Origin: Buxus sempervirens
Taxonomy: Eukaryota > Streptophyta > Magnoliopsida > Buxales > Buxaceae
DNA: 64,000 nucleotides
Direction: 5' to 3'
Assembly: GCA_947561395.2 (NCBI GenBank)
Contig: OX387194.1
Location: 31,692,036 to 31,756,035 of the forward strand
The notes beneath the pieces were generated by a model. That model saw only the letters and a program-made list of their open reading frames with translations, searched no databases and was not told the origin of the DNA. A program made the translations under genes and the position numbers. Below are positions 55,001-64,000 of the stretch, in pieces (position 1 is the stretch's first letter; every line of letters starts with the position of its first letter).

Positions 55001-58000
55001 TAAATACAGTTTTCTCTAAGCTTTAGATAAGTTTTCCTTATGCTAATCATTCAGATCAGCATGCAATTTTAAAGTGAATTCTTAATATAATTAGTTATAT
55101 AAGTTCATCACCGTTACTTTGATTTCAAGCATGACTGTTGTATAAGATACCTATATGTATGAATTAACATGTTTAATATTAAGTTTCTTTAAGATGATTA
55201 AGTTTGGTAGTTGCTGCAAAATGCATAATATCATTGTTTGATAATCACTTCAGTACATAGGCCGACCACGTGCGAAGCACGTAGAAGGCAAATAAACCAA
55301 TAAAAGGAAACAAGGAAATAAATTAACAAAAAAAAATACAAAGGAAAAAAAAAAACAAAGAGCGATGAAAATTTATGATGTCTTTTGAAATTAGATGTTT
55401 GTATAGGTTAAACACTGGGCCTTATAATCCGCAATGTTCAGCTGGAGTAACATAGGCATTATTTATTAGCCTTGATCAAACCAAATCAATCTACCATCAT
55501 GGACTTTGAAATCCATGTCATGTTCATCAAAATGCATGCATAATTCTAGGAATTAAGAGTGTTGAGGCTTATGCACTCCCATGATCTACATGTTCACTAT
55601 TTTGAATGTTTCGAACTTTACTGTTCAAACATAGTTTGATTTAATTCACAAAACATTTTATTAAATAAAAAGATAGATTATCCGCTAAGTAAATTGATAA
55701 GCAACAAATAGATAAATTAGAGGAGGATGACAAAGCACACTATAAAATTTTAAGAGAATTATGTGATGAACAAATTGGAACAACAAACTTATGGGGAAAA
55801 AAACAACTTAATATTTTGATATGGTACTTGACCAGGCATGCTCCCCTTCTTATTTTTTGACCAACTAACAATTGACTTTTAACTGTGAAATAAAACAGGC
55901 AAAAAGCAAAAAAATGGAGAAGAATCCCACATTCTTTTTCTTTTTTCTTTTTCTTTTTTCTTTTTGGGTATTTCGGGCACATGATCCTTGGCCCACATAC
56001 CCATAGAAAGGACTCAGCCATAAGATGCTACCTCAAGGGCAGCCTGAAATGAGGGCTTGAATCTGGGCCTTGGAAAAACATTCCAAGGCTTTCTCACTAC
56101 AACAATGGCACCTTTTGTCAAATCACACTTCCATACCACCATAATCACATGGGGCTTAAAAAACACCTTAATATCAGACAAATTCACACTGTGTGTGTGT
56201 GTGTTATATTTTCGCATCGCATACAAATTCACACAAGTTCTCTGCGACAATATATATTTTCCATATTACCTAGCATGCAAAAGATCTGCCCAACCAAGAA
56301 CTTGTAGTTGTCCGACCAGTCCCTAGGTTTTCTATCTATGTCAAAAAATTTGTAGTGTGATATTGTCATCCAGCATTGTAGCAAATGCTGCTCAGCTAGT
56401 TGAGTACTTGATCGAATGGTACAAATCTCCAGTTTGGCTGATTTTCTTTAGGGAGAATGTAGAAAAAAGGTTAATGAGTTGCAATTGTGGGCCCAAAAAG
56501 TATCAAGGTCAAGATATTAGGATGTGGAAATAAAAGGTTTCCTATATGCTTAGCATAGGAAACTCATCCTTTTTTCACAGAATAATGTACAAAGATTAAA
56601 CAAGAAGAAAAATGCCCCATCCCAATAATGGAAAAGACTAAAGATGTTACTTATTGAACATGTTATGCTAGATATTTTATAACTGTATAATGCTAAACCC
56701 TCATTAGTGTAACACAAACGCCTGCCCCAATTTTAAAAGACCAAGAGAGCATAGATATTTTGCATCTTGTGAGCTACCAAATAGTTTCACGTAACTGCTG
56801 GCTTTCCATGTGTCTACTCCAATACGTCACCGAAATTATCATTTGCTACCAAAATAATTATAAACATTTCTAATTTGAAGAGGAAAATAACTATGAAATC
56901 TAATAATTTTCATGTCCCTAACCCATATCCAAAATTTCATATTCCTAACCAAATCCAAAATAAAATAGAAAAAGCCATAAACCTTCATTTTCAGATTAAC
57001 AGATGATTGAAGCTTTCCTCTAATTCACATCTGACTGGAAATGGATTCAGATTAAAAATTGACCATTTTTACCCCAAAAGTTACTTACTCTAATGCACGT
57101 GCAGAACCCAAAGCAATCTTGATACGGGTATTCCATATCAATGGCTTGGCGTATTCATCTGAAAAATGCAAGAAGTCATGCAACGATCCGTTCTTATGGA
57201 ACTCATAGACAAGCAGGTGTTGCCCATGCTCTGAACAGTAACCCACCAGCTCACTTATGTTTGGGTGATGCAAATTGGAGATGTGTGAAACGATCTCCAA
57301 GAACTCTTCAGGTGATTGGTTAGGCAGCACAGATGAATTTACTTTCTTCACTGCAAGAACCTATATAACCATCAAAAAAAGCTAAGGTTCTTTGTTCAAT
57401 AGTTAAGCAAATGACAAGCATCAAAAGAAGGAATCAACCATACTAATCCTAAACCACATGGCATTGGTAATTGTATACTACAAGCAAGAGGTTAAGGGCC
57501 CCACCTAGCAGATCTATTTGATCAGTGTTGTTCAAACTGTTTCATCTATCAGAAACCACCATGATGTGTTTTGGTGTGAAATTGCAAATGTGGCACAACT
57601 TTGGTTCCATTGAACCCACAAGTAATTCCATTATTTGGTTAACACTAACACGGAATTGGATTAATTAGAACATGTCAATCAGATTCTTTCTCAGTGCATA
57701 AGTGGTGAAATTTAGTAAATGTTTAAGAAAAATAAAACCAAAAGAAAAGGGGCATACCTTTCCATCATCAAATTGAGCCCGATATACACGTCCAATAGAC
57801 CCTTCACCTATAAGATTTTCAACACTAAAGCTGCCTGTTGCAATCTGCAGATCAGCTACTGAATACACCGTAGCACTTATTTGATCTGTATTAACTTTCT
57901 TGATGACAACAGGCTTATTTGAAAACTCATCTTCATCAAATGATTTATGCCGATCAATAGGTGGAGGTCGAAGATTCATTGAGGCAGAAGTTTCAAATGT

Positions 58001-58041
58001 CTTTGTATTGATTGTAGAAGAAGCTTGAATAGATTTCATTT
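52033..58041 (-). CDS. STRUBBELIG-receptor-family kinase (SRF6/SRF7-like), last six exons
   Basis: Exons on the minus strand are 57758-58041, 57089-57360, 53259-53391, 52537-52673, 52297-52453 and 52033-52182. All have GT/AG borders and joined phases, giving 377 codons plus TAA with no internal stop. From the first visible residue: [10 protein letters not shown] juxtamembrane (27-36), [14 protein letters not shown] (60-73), glycine loop GEGSIGRV (79-86), AVKK lysine (about 100), VHKN in place of HRD (197-200), DCG in place of DFG (218-220), APE (242-244), DVYSFG (256-261), C-terminal QDYMV. Loss of the catalytic Asp is usual in this family, so it is probably a pseudokinase that signals by binding. 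Signal peptide, LRRs and membrane span are not in the window, so the 5' half lies beyond 64000 or is lost. The SRF6/7 assignment is by motif similarity. Confidence 0.9.
53640..54230 (-). mobile_element. L1-type LINE 3' fragment in the kinase intron
   Basis: A minus-strand frame (53870-54193) reads [20 protein letters not shown], then [20 protein letters not shown], the C-terminal region (after the RT, near the zinc-binding tail) of plant L1 LINE ORF2. The 3' side reads TACTTTTTCCTCATTATATA, then ATATCATTACTCATCAAAAA, a LINE-like A-rich tail. It lies in the 3.7-kb intron between exons 57089 and 53391, in the same orientation as the gene. Confidence 0.8.
54270..55300. repeat. Intron repeat region: 50-bp units, pyrimidine tract, hairpin
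   Basis: About four imperfect units of 47-53 bp (ATGACAAGTGTCCATGCATA type, at 54362, 54409, 54461 and 54514) are followed by a CT-rich leader-like tract (54630-54790). After AT-rich sequence comes a perfect hairpin ACGTGC-GAA-GCACGT (55266-55280). The order resembles an LTR or Helitron remnant, but no ends could be matched. No coding is seen. Confidence 0.45.
55935..55966. repeat. TTTTTC-type simple repeat
   Basis: TTCTTTTTCTTTTTTC repeated in the large kinase intron. Other simple repeats in the right part are (TA)n at 52722-52746 and 60165-60197. Confidence 0.7.
56014..56190 (-). pseudogene. Coding-like fragment in kinase intron, unrecognised
   Basis: The minus strand reads [20 protein letters not shown], then [20 protein letters not shown], then [15 protein letters not shown] and a stop. 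Upstream is a (GT)n stretch (56192-56204), as often seen before an intron acceptor. The composition ([21 protein letters not shown]) is that of a conserved globular protein and does not occur in SRF kinases. I do not recognise the family. It may be the final exon of a displaced gene or a captured fragment. Confidence 0.35.
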
Positions 58042-58176
58042 CTGCAAAAGAAATGCTAATAATGAATGCAATATATAGTTGCAGCAAAAAACAGGAATAT
58101 AAGACAATGACTAAGCAACCATGCAATATTTGGTTGCATCAGAAAAGAACATATGACAACAATAATGAAATTTTAG

Positions 58177-58260
58177 AAGGCTAGGAAATGTATGGATTTC
58201 AAACACTGTAAGAGTATCAAGGCTAGGAAATGTATGGATTTCAAACACTGTAAGAGTATC
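58177..58260. repeat. Perfect 42-bp tandem duplication
   Basis: AAGGCTAGGAAATGTATGGA ... GTAAGAGTATC occurs twice without a difference (58177-58218 and 58219-58260). Identity suggests a recent event. It lies upstream of the first visible kinase exon. Confidence 0.9.
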
Positions 58261-59499
58261 TGTTGAAGAGTATCAAGAAGACTGAAGTAATAGCAAATAC
58301 AAAATTAAGCATGGCCTACTAAGTAACTACCTGTTCAATATGAAATTTTGACCAATGGTGTTAAGCAGTGACTAGTAACTCCAATGTAGTTTTGTATTAC
58401 TATATCTGTTGGACATCTCCAGTTTCAAGCCCAGGTAAAGGAGGGAAGGTTGCATAAGGCTGGCAGCCAGTAGAACTTTGATAAATCTATTACAAGATGA
58501 ATCTTAAATGATTAATTGAGAATCATTATTCATGTTGCTTACACGGCTATTTAGGACGAGGCATATGGTTATTGATTGATTGATGTTGATAAACAGTTGC
58601 ATAGATGACTAGCTATTTTTTTTGAGGACTTAGGTGACACATGCATAGGTGACTAGCTATTTTTTTAGGCTTAGGCAACATATACCTAGGTGTAATTTTG
58701 GACTCTGACCTTTTAGCCTAATTGATTGCATAATTATGACACCTTTTTAGCCTTGATTTTTAAACTTAAAAAATACATTATAAAGCAATAACGTACTAAA
58801 TTATTCATATGAAATTATTAGTAATTACATAGTAATAGATTATCCATAACTGGTATTTGCTAACTATTTTTCTTCTCCACTATAATGACTCACTAAGACT
58901 CCATTGGACTAGAAGAGAAACAGTAGGCACCGGCCAAAACAAAGTTACACTTGCCACCCTTTCCATGCCCAACCTCATTCATTTTGTAAATGGTGATACT
59001 ATTGACGAGAGTTTCAGTGATTTATTCATTTTGTACTGTAACCAGACAGCTCCTCCTCTCTTTCTATAATCAACCATCTGATTTGATCTTTTTTCTATTG
59101 TTTTTTTTTTCTTTGAATACTTCCTTTCATTCTCCACATTTCTTCTACACACTCCACAATTTATCTGTTGACTTTATTATACTTTATTTTCTTATATTTT
59201 ATAAGTACTTGAAGTGACTTGTTGCTTTTTGTTTTATAGTAACAGGTTTTTCATTTTTCATTTTTTGGTCTCTCATCAAATTTGTTTGCTTCACGCCTTT
59301 TAAAACGATGTGATGCAGTTAATTAACATGTTCCTTTGACTTGTACACACTAATTTGAAGTATTCCTTTTAAATAGTGGAACAGATATAACCTCAGACAG
59401 TGTTTGGATGCTATATGATTTATTAACTAAATCAGGTTTTTATAATTTTTTATGAGGTTTTTAATTTAAATTCATACTATTCTAGATTCCTCACATTTA
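58261..59499. other. Non-coding stretch upstream of visible kinase exons
   Basis: There is a second imperfect duplication at 58600-58690 (GCATAGGTGACTAGCTATTT type, two copies) and AT-rich sequence. I searched the minus strand for LRR or transmembrane exons of the kinase and found none. The short plus-strand frames at 58857-59217 show no domain. Confidence 0.5.
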
Positions 59500-60161
59500 C
59501 TGTGCTGTGCTGTCGCTTCTTGTATTAGTATATCATGATAAGCGATTGAACAACATTGATCCTTTTTCTTAGAAATTATTTTCTATATTTCTCAACTTTA
59601 TATATTTCTATCCAAATTCATATCTTTAGTTAAATTATGTTTATGTAAGTCTTGTTTTATTAACTTCGTTCATGTTTTTTAGGTCTTCCTCTTGATCACT
59701 TAGACCCTTCAATATGTATCCTCTTACACCTTATAGGTGCATCTATAGGTCTCTGCTTTACATGTCCAAACCACCTTAATGTACTCTCTTTAATTTTATC
59801 CCTAATGCATGTTATGCCTAATCACTTTCAGATGTTTTATTTCTTACTTGTATTTTCTAGTTTCGCCATACATCCATCTTAGCATCTTTACTTTGGTAAC
59901 ACCCATCTGATGAACATGTTGTCTCTTTGCCGCCAACATTCTGTACCATACAACATAGCTGGTCTAATTGCTATCTTATAAAGCTTACCCTTTGATTTAA
60001 GTAAAACATGCTTATCACACAGTACCCTAGAACTAGAAGTACCCTCCACTTAAGCCGACTAGCTCTAATCATATATGCTACATCTTCATCAATTTCGCCA
60101 TCTTTTTATACTAATGATCCAAGATATCTAAATTTATTGCTTAAAGGGATATCCTATTAGT

Positions 60162-60198
<37 letters not shown>

Positions 60199-61960
60199 CT
60201 ATAGTTTCATTTGTTATATTGTTATTTGTATTAAAAGGACATTTCATATCTTCAGTTTTCACAAGACTTATTTTCCTTTGATTCTAAGGTTTCTCCCCAC
60301 AATTCTAACTTGACATTTACTTATTCTCTAGTATGACTAATCAAGACTGCATCATCTGCAAATAAAGTACAACAAGGCACTTCATCTTAAATATGACGCC
60401 TAAACTCTTCCATAAATATGATGAATAGATAAGGGCTAATAGCTGGTCCTTTGTGCAAACCTATTTTAATCGAAACCTCAGTTGTTTTTATGAGCTGAAA
60501 AGAAGGATGTGATTATAAATAGCATGCTTGATCCATGTTTGATACATGCCTAGAGGTGCACCTTAGCTAGATTAGTAGTTAATTGTCTGTCCTGGTACAC
60601 AAAAGTGTACCTGTATACTGCTTTTTTAATATATATATTATCCTTGCTTACTTATCAAAAAAACAAAAATTCAGTTGTTGCACCACCAACAGTCTCTACT
60701 TTAGTTAATGCTACTTTATACATACCTTAATTATATCAATATATTTCATGTTACACCTTTTTAATACAAAGTCCACCATATCAATTCTCTTGAAACCCTA
60801 TCATGTGCTTTTCCCAAATCGTTTAAGACCATACACAGATCTTTTTTCTTTTCTCTAGAATTTTTTATTAACTGTCTAAGTAGAAATACGGCTTCTGTAA
60901 TGGACCTTCCAGGAATAAATCCAAATTGGCTTTCTGTCACTCAAGTTATTAGTCTTAAACTGCATTCAATCACTCTTTCCCCCAATTTCAAGGAGTGACT
61001 CGTAAGTTTATTCCACGGTAATTTGCATATCATTGCAAATCTTATTCTTAATATTGGTATTAATGTACTAAGATTCTAAGCATTTGGCATTTTCATAATC
61101 CTTAACATTTCATTAAATAGTTTATTCAACCAAGATAAGCCAATATCTACCATGAACTTCCATACCTCTATGGGATACCTCAAGGCTTTTGCTATTTTCA
61201 TTTTGATTTGAGCATCTTTAACTTCTACAACTCAAACCCCATGGCTATAAATTTGTTCTCTAGTTCCATTAATATTATCATCTACATAGAATCTAGATCT
61301 TTGTGTAACCTCCTTTAATAATGTCATAAAATATTCTTTTCACCTTTCTTTAATCACATTATCTTTTACTAAAACTCTTGATTCTTTAATTTTAACACAT
61401 CTAACCTGATTTAGCTCTTTCGTTTTCTTCTATCTAAATCTTTCTAGTTTATAAATGACGTTTTCCCCTTCTTTAGTACTTAACTTATCATACAAGATGT
61501 TATAAGCATGTTTTTTAGTCTTCTACTAAAACTCTTGATTCTTTAATTTTAAAACATCTAACCTGATTTAGGTCTCTCGTTTTCCTCTATCTAAATCTTT
61601 CTAGTTTATAAATGAAGTTTTCCCCTTCTTTAGTACTTGACTTATCATACAAGATGTTATAAGCATGTTTTTTAGTCTTACTAATTTTCTTCTTCATTTC
61701 TTTTTTAACATTTTGTTATCGTTTTATGCTTTCTAGGGGTTTTATTCTTTTGCCAAGTTTTAAAATAAAGTCTTTTCTCTGTAACAGCTTCTTAGACAGC
61801 ATCACTCCACCACAAAGTTTCTCTACGAGAGGATATACTACCTTGCGATTCTCCTATAACTTCTTTCCCAAATCTTATGATGCAATTGGTCATTTCATTC
61901 CACATCCTAGATGACAAGCAGCTTTATCACCAAACTTCACCTAGGTGTTTTACTAACTTT
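59500..61960 (-). mobile_element. Decayed L1-type LINE, ORF2 (reverse transcriptase)
   Basis: The minus strand, from right to left, shows an upstream segment MWNEMTNCIIRFGKEVIGES (about 61800-61900), TESQFGFIPGRSITEAVFLL (60880-60950) and REKRKDLCMVLNDLGKAHDR (60790-60880). It then shows GLHKGPAISPYLFIIFMEEF (60400-60460), catalytic CTLFADDAVLISHTRE (60330-60380), LRWFGHVKQRPIDAPIRCKR (59710-59780) and SRGRPKK. This is the order of a plant LINE RT with its distal tail. The RT would copy the element's RNA at a nicked target. Many stops and frameshifts show long decay. A 157-bp segment is duplicated in tandem within it. Confidence 0.85.
61368..61681. repeat. 157-bp tandem duplication inside the LINE
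   Basis: ACTAAAACTCTTGATTCTTT ... CATGTTTTTTAGTCTT occurs twice (61368-61524 and 61525-61681) with only a few differences. It arose after the LINE lost coding capacity or helped to destroy it. Confidence 0.9.
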
Positions 61961-62602
61961 ATTCTCAACATTATAAAGCTTTCTTTAGATTATATCACAT
62001 TTGTGAATCTAATCCACTTGAAGCTAAAGCCATAACATAAGCCATTGGTAACTAACTACTTATTGGGAACCTTGGTTAATGTAGAAGAACGAGACAATGG
62101 CATTAAATGGAAATCAATAAAGGGGCCTCTAGATGAATGAGATCATTTATTGTTTATTGAATCTTAAAGAAAAGGAAATATATCATTAATTATTAAATGA
62201 ATCCTTCAGAAAATAAAATCCTCAGATACTTACTTTTCCTGATTATAGATACCACAGTAAATTTTCAGTTCAACTAATTATGGTATCACTTTATATCTGA
62301 TGAAAGTGAAGTTACACCAACATAGCTTGAAGAGAGTATAAATAAATACCCAATCTTCTCTGTCGCAAATTGCAACCAGTATTTGAAACCAATATATTCA
62401 AGATATATTTTGTCTTCGAGAATATTTAACTTTATCTAAGCAAGGTTCAGTTCTTCTTGGTCCTAAAAGGGTCAGTGGTAGGCCTTTTCCCTTCCTTTCC
62501 ATTTTCACCCTTTCTTTTTATATTGGTTTGCGATGGATTGAGTTTGTTTATGGAGGCAACTTGGCAAAAAGGGTTAATTTGAGTTTTTTATATCAATTCA
62601 AA
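61961..62602. other. Stretch without recognisable feature
   Basis: AT-rich sequence on both strands without domains, LTR ends or tandem repeats that I can support. Confidence 0.5.
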
Positions 62603-63094
62603 TATAACGCCTTGATTCCACCAGCAACGATATTGCCCACTTTGGCCCCATTGGCCCCCACAGTTTTGCTCTTGGGTTTTACCCTAAAAGGTCTCATTGC
62701 TTGAAAGAGTCACAAGCCTACGTATATATAACATTCACTTTCTCCTCCCCGAGCAATGTGGGATTCTAGGATCACAAAATCCACCCCCTAGGTGTTGCAC
62801 GTCCCCATGCAGTAGCCTGCCAAACCACTAATCTTAGCCGGCTCACATGGTACCCCGCTCACATGCACCAGCCAACGTCCGAGTCCCACATTTCCAGTTG
62901 GGGTTTGGCTCTAATATCATTTTTGTAATGCCTTGATCCCACCAGCAATGATATTGTCCCCTTTAGCCCCATTGGGCCTCACGGTTTTGCTCTTGGGTTT
63001 TATCCCAAGGACTCATTACTTGAGGAAGTCACAAGCCTACATATATGGACCTTCACTTTCTTCTCCCCAAGCAATGCAGGATTCCAAGATCACA
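62603..63094 (-). mobile_element. Small TRIM element with two LTRs and primer-binding site
   Basis: Two direct repeats of about 172 bp (62603-62776 and 62924-63094; both contain CCAC CAGCAA(C/T)GATATTG and CACAAGCCTAC) flank a 147-bp interior. On the minus strand the right LTR ends GGCATTACA and is followed by TGATATTAGAGCC (complement of 62907-62919), two changes from the initiator-Met primer site. The element therefore runs right to left. It has no coding. The repeats differ from each other by about 15%, and no clear target duplication was found (TCAAA left, CAACA right). Confidence 0.8.
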
Positions 63095-64000
63095 CAACAA
63101 AGCCATTTTTTGTATCCCATTTACAGGTTGCTAACAATAACATTGTTTTAATTTTAAGCAAACCAAATTCAAATTTGCATCTAAGCTGTATCCTTCATAT
63201 GTTTAAATTGTTGTTAGGGTTGAGGTGAATTTGGAAAAAAGTATTGTGTTTGACTTGAACTTGGGTGGGAGGATACAAAAGCCTTGGTAGACAAACTTGG
63301 ATCCTAGGTGGGCTCTTGTCCAATGTCATGTCAAGCTCTTTCCCTTGGAGGATATCCTAGGAACCTTTCCTTTTGGGAACCTAGCATTGAGAGAATAGAA
63401 AAGAGGTTAGACTCATGAAAGTGGAATTATCTATCCTTAGGAGGGACGATCATATTAATTAAATAAGTCTTATCAATTCTTCCAGTATACCTTTTTGTTC
63501 AAATTTATAAGCCTTCTATTAAGTTATAGCTAAAAACTTTAATCAAATTTATTAAATTTTAACAACTTAATTTGTTTTTTTTTTTTTGATGCATAACTTA
63601 ATTTGTTTTATCTTTATAAAGTTAATCATAATTGTTTAAATAAATGTGAAAAAAACTTCAAATATTTAATTTGAAGAAAGAGACACATGTAAAATGGAAA
63701 TAATGATTTAACTAAAATCTTAACTTTATAAAATGTTAATTAAACATAATTATATAAGGATAAATGCCTGACTGTAAATAAGGATAACAATGTGATGTAA
63801 TTAAATTCTTAACTTTATACAGGATAATGTTTATATTAGTTTATATAAAAAAATTATATACAAGGATAAATATGTGATTTAATTAAATTCTTAACTTTAT
63901 AAAGGCAAAATAATCCAAAACTTTCTACTTTGCCATTATACAAGTTGAATTATATAAGGGTAAAGGCCTAATTGTAATTTTCTAAATGGAGGTAAATGTA
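63095..64000. repeat. AT-rich end of window with imperfect repeats
   Basis: From about 63700 to 63970 a unit with AAGGATAAAT, GTGATTTAATTAAATTCTTA and ACTTTATA(A/C)AGG is repeated about three times. No gene or element end is visible. If the kinase gene continues, its upstream exons lie farther right. Confidence 0.5.

Overview
This window comes from a plant nuclear genome, most likely a eudicot with a large, repeat-rich genome. It contains one host gene fragment and is otherwise a stack of nested transposable elements. The plant assignment rests on four things: a STRUBBELIG-type receptor-like kinase split by introns, Ty3/gypsy chromovirus-type gag-pol, a Cassandra TRIM with a 5S rRNA-like domain, and L1-type LINE and Helitron remnants. 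Nothing bacterial or organellar is visible. I cannot name the species.

Left nest (1-30721). A partial LTR of family G (28990-30721) was entered by a family A LTR (A1) whose left end lies off the window. A1 was then entered by three things. The first is a nearly complete Ty3/gypsy element on the minus strand (family C, 2868-13802, target duplication GCTTT), which itself holds a solo LTR D (3631-6119). The second is a solo LTR E (14217-19728, AACTA), which holds solo LTR B1 (14798-17215, AAAAT). The third is a composite block (20222-28937) of LTR A3 with B3 inside it, the 5' end of element F (LTR, primer-binding site, start of gag) and a truncated Cassandra element.

Middle (30722-40877). A non-autonomous Helitron in reverse orientation (30904-37964) was split by LTR G1 (32538-37819), which was split in turn by LTR G2 (34655-37410, TCAAT). 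Next come two further Helitron-type 5' ends, a coding-like fragment and AT-rich imperfect repeats. Second nest (40878-50824): solo LTR A2 (TTAGA) contains solo LTR C2 (TTATT), which contains solo LTR B2 in reverse (ACTCG).

Right part (50825-64000). The last six coding exons of an SRF6/SRF7-like receptor kinase lie on the minus strand (52033-58041). Its large intron carries a LINE tail and other repeats. No exon for its signal peptide, LRRs or membrane span was found in the window. Farther right are a decayed LINE (59500-61960) and a small TRIM element (62603-63094).

The most interesting signal is that LTR families A, B, C, D and G share an internal layout despite little overall similarity. 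The layout is a splice-donor-like GTAAGTAGCA, a family-specific cluster of CpG-rich palindromic motifs, the palindrome TATGGATCCATA, and an acceptor-like TTTTCAG. The acceptor opens an acidic reading frame of about 26-31 codons that usually ends in E-D-Y-Y or a close variant. This looks like a conserved two-exon mini-gene inside the LTR. Coding function is inference.
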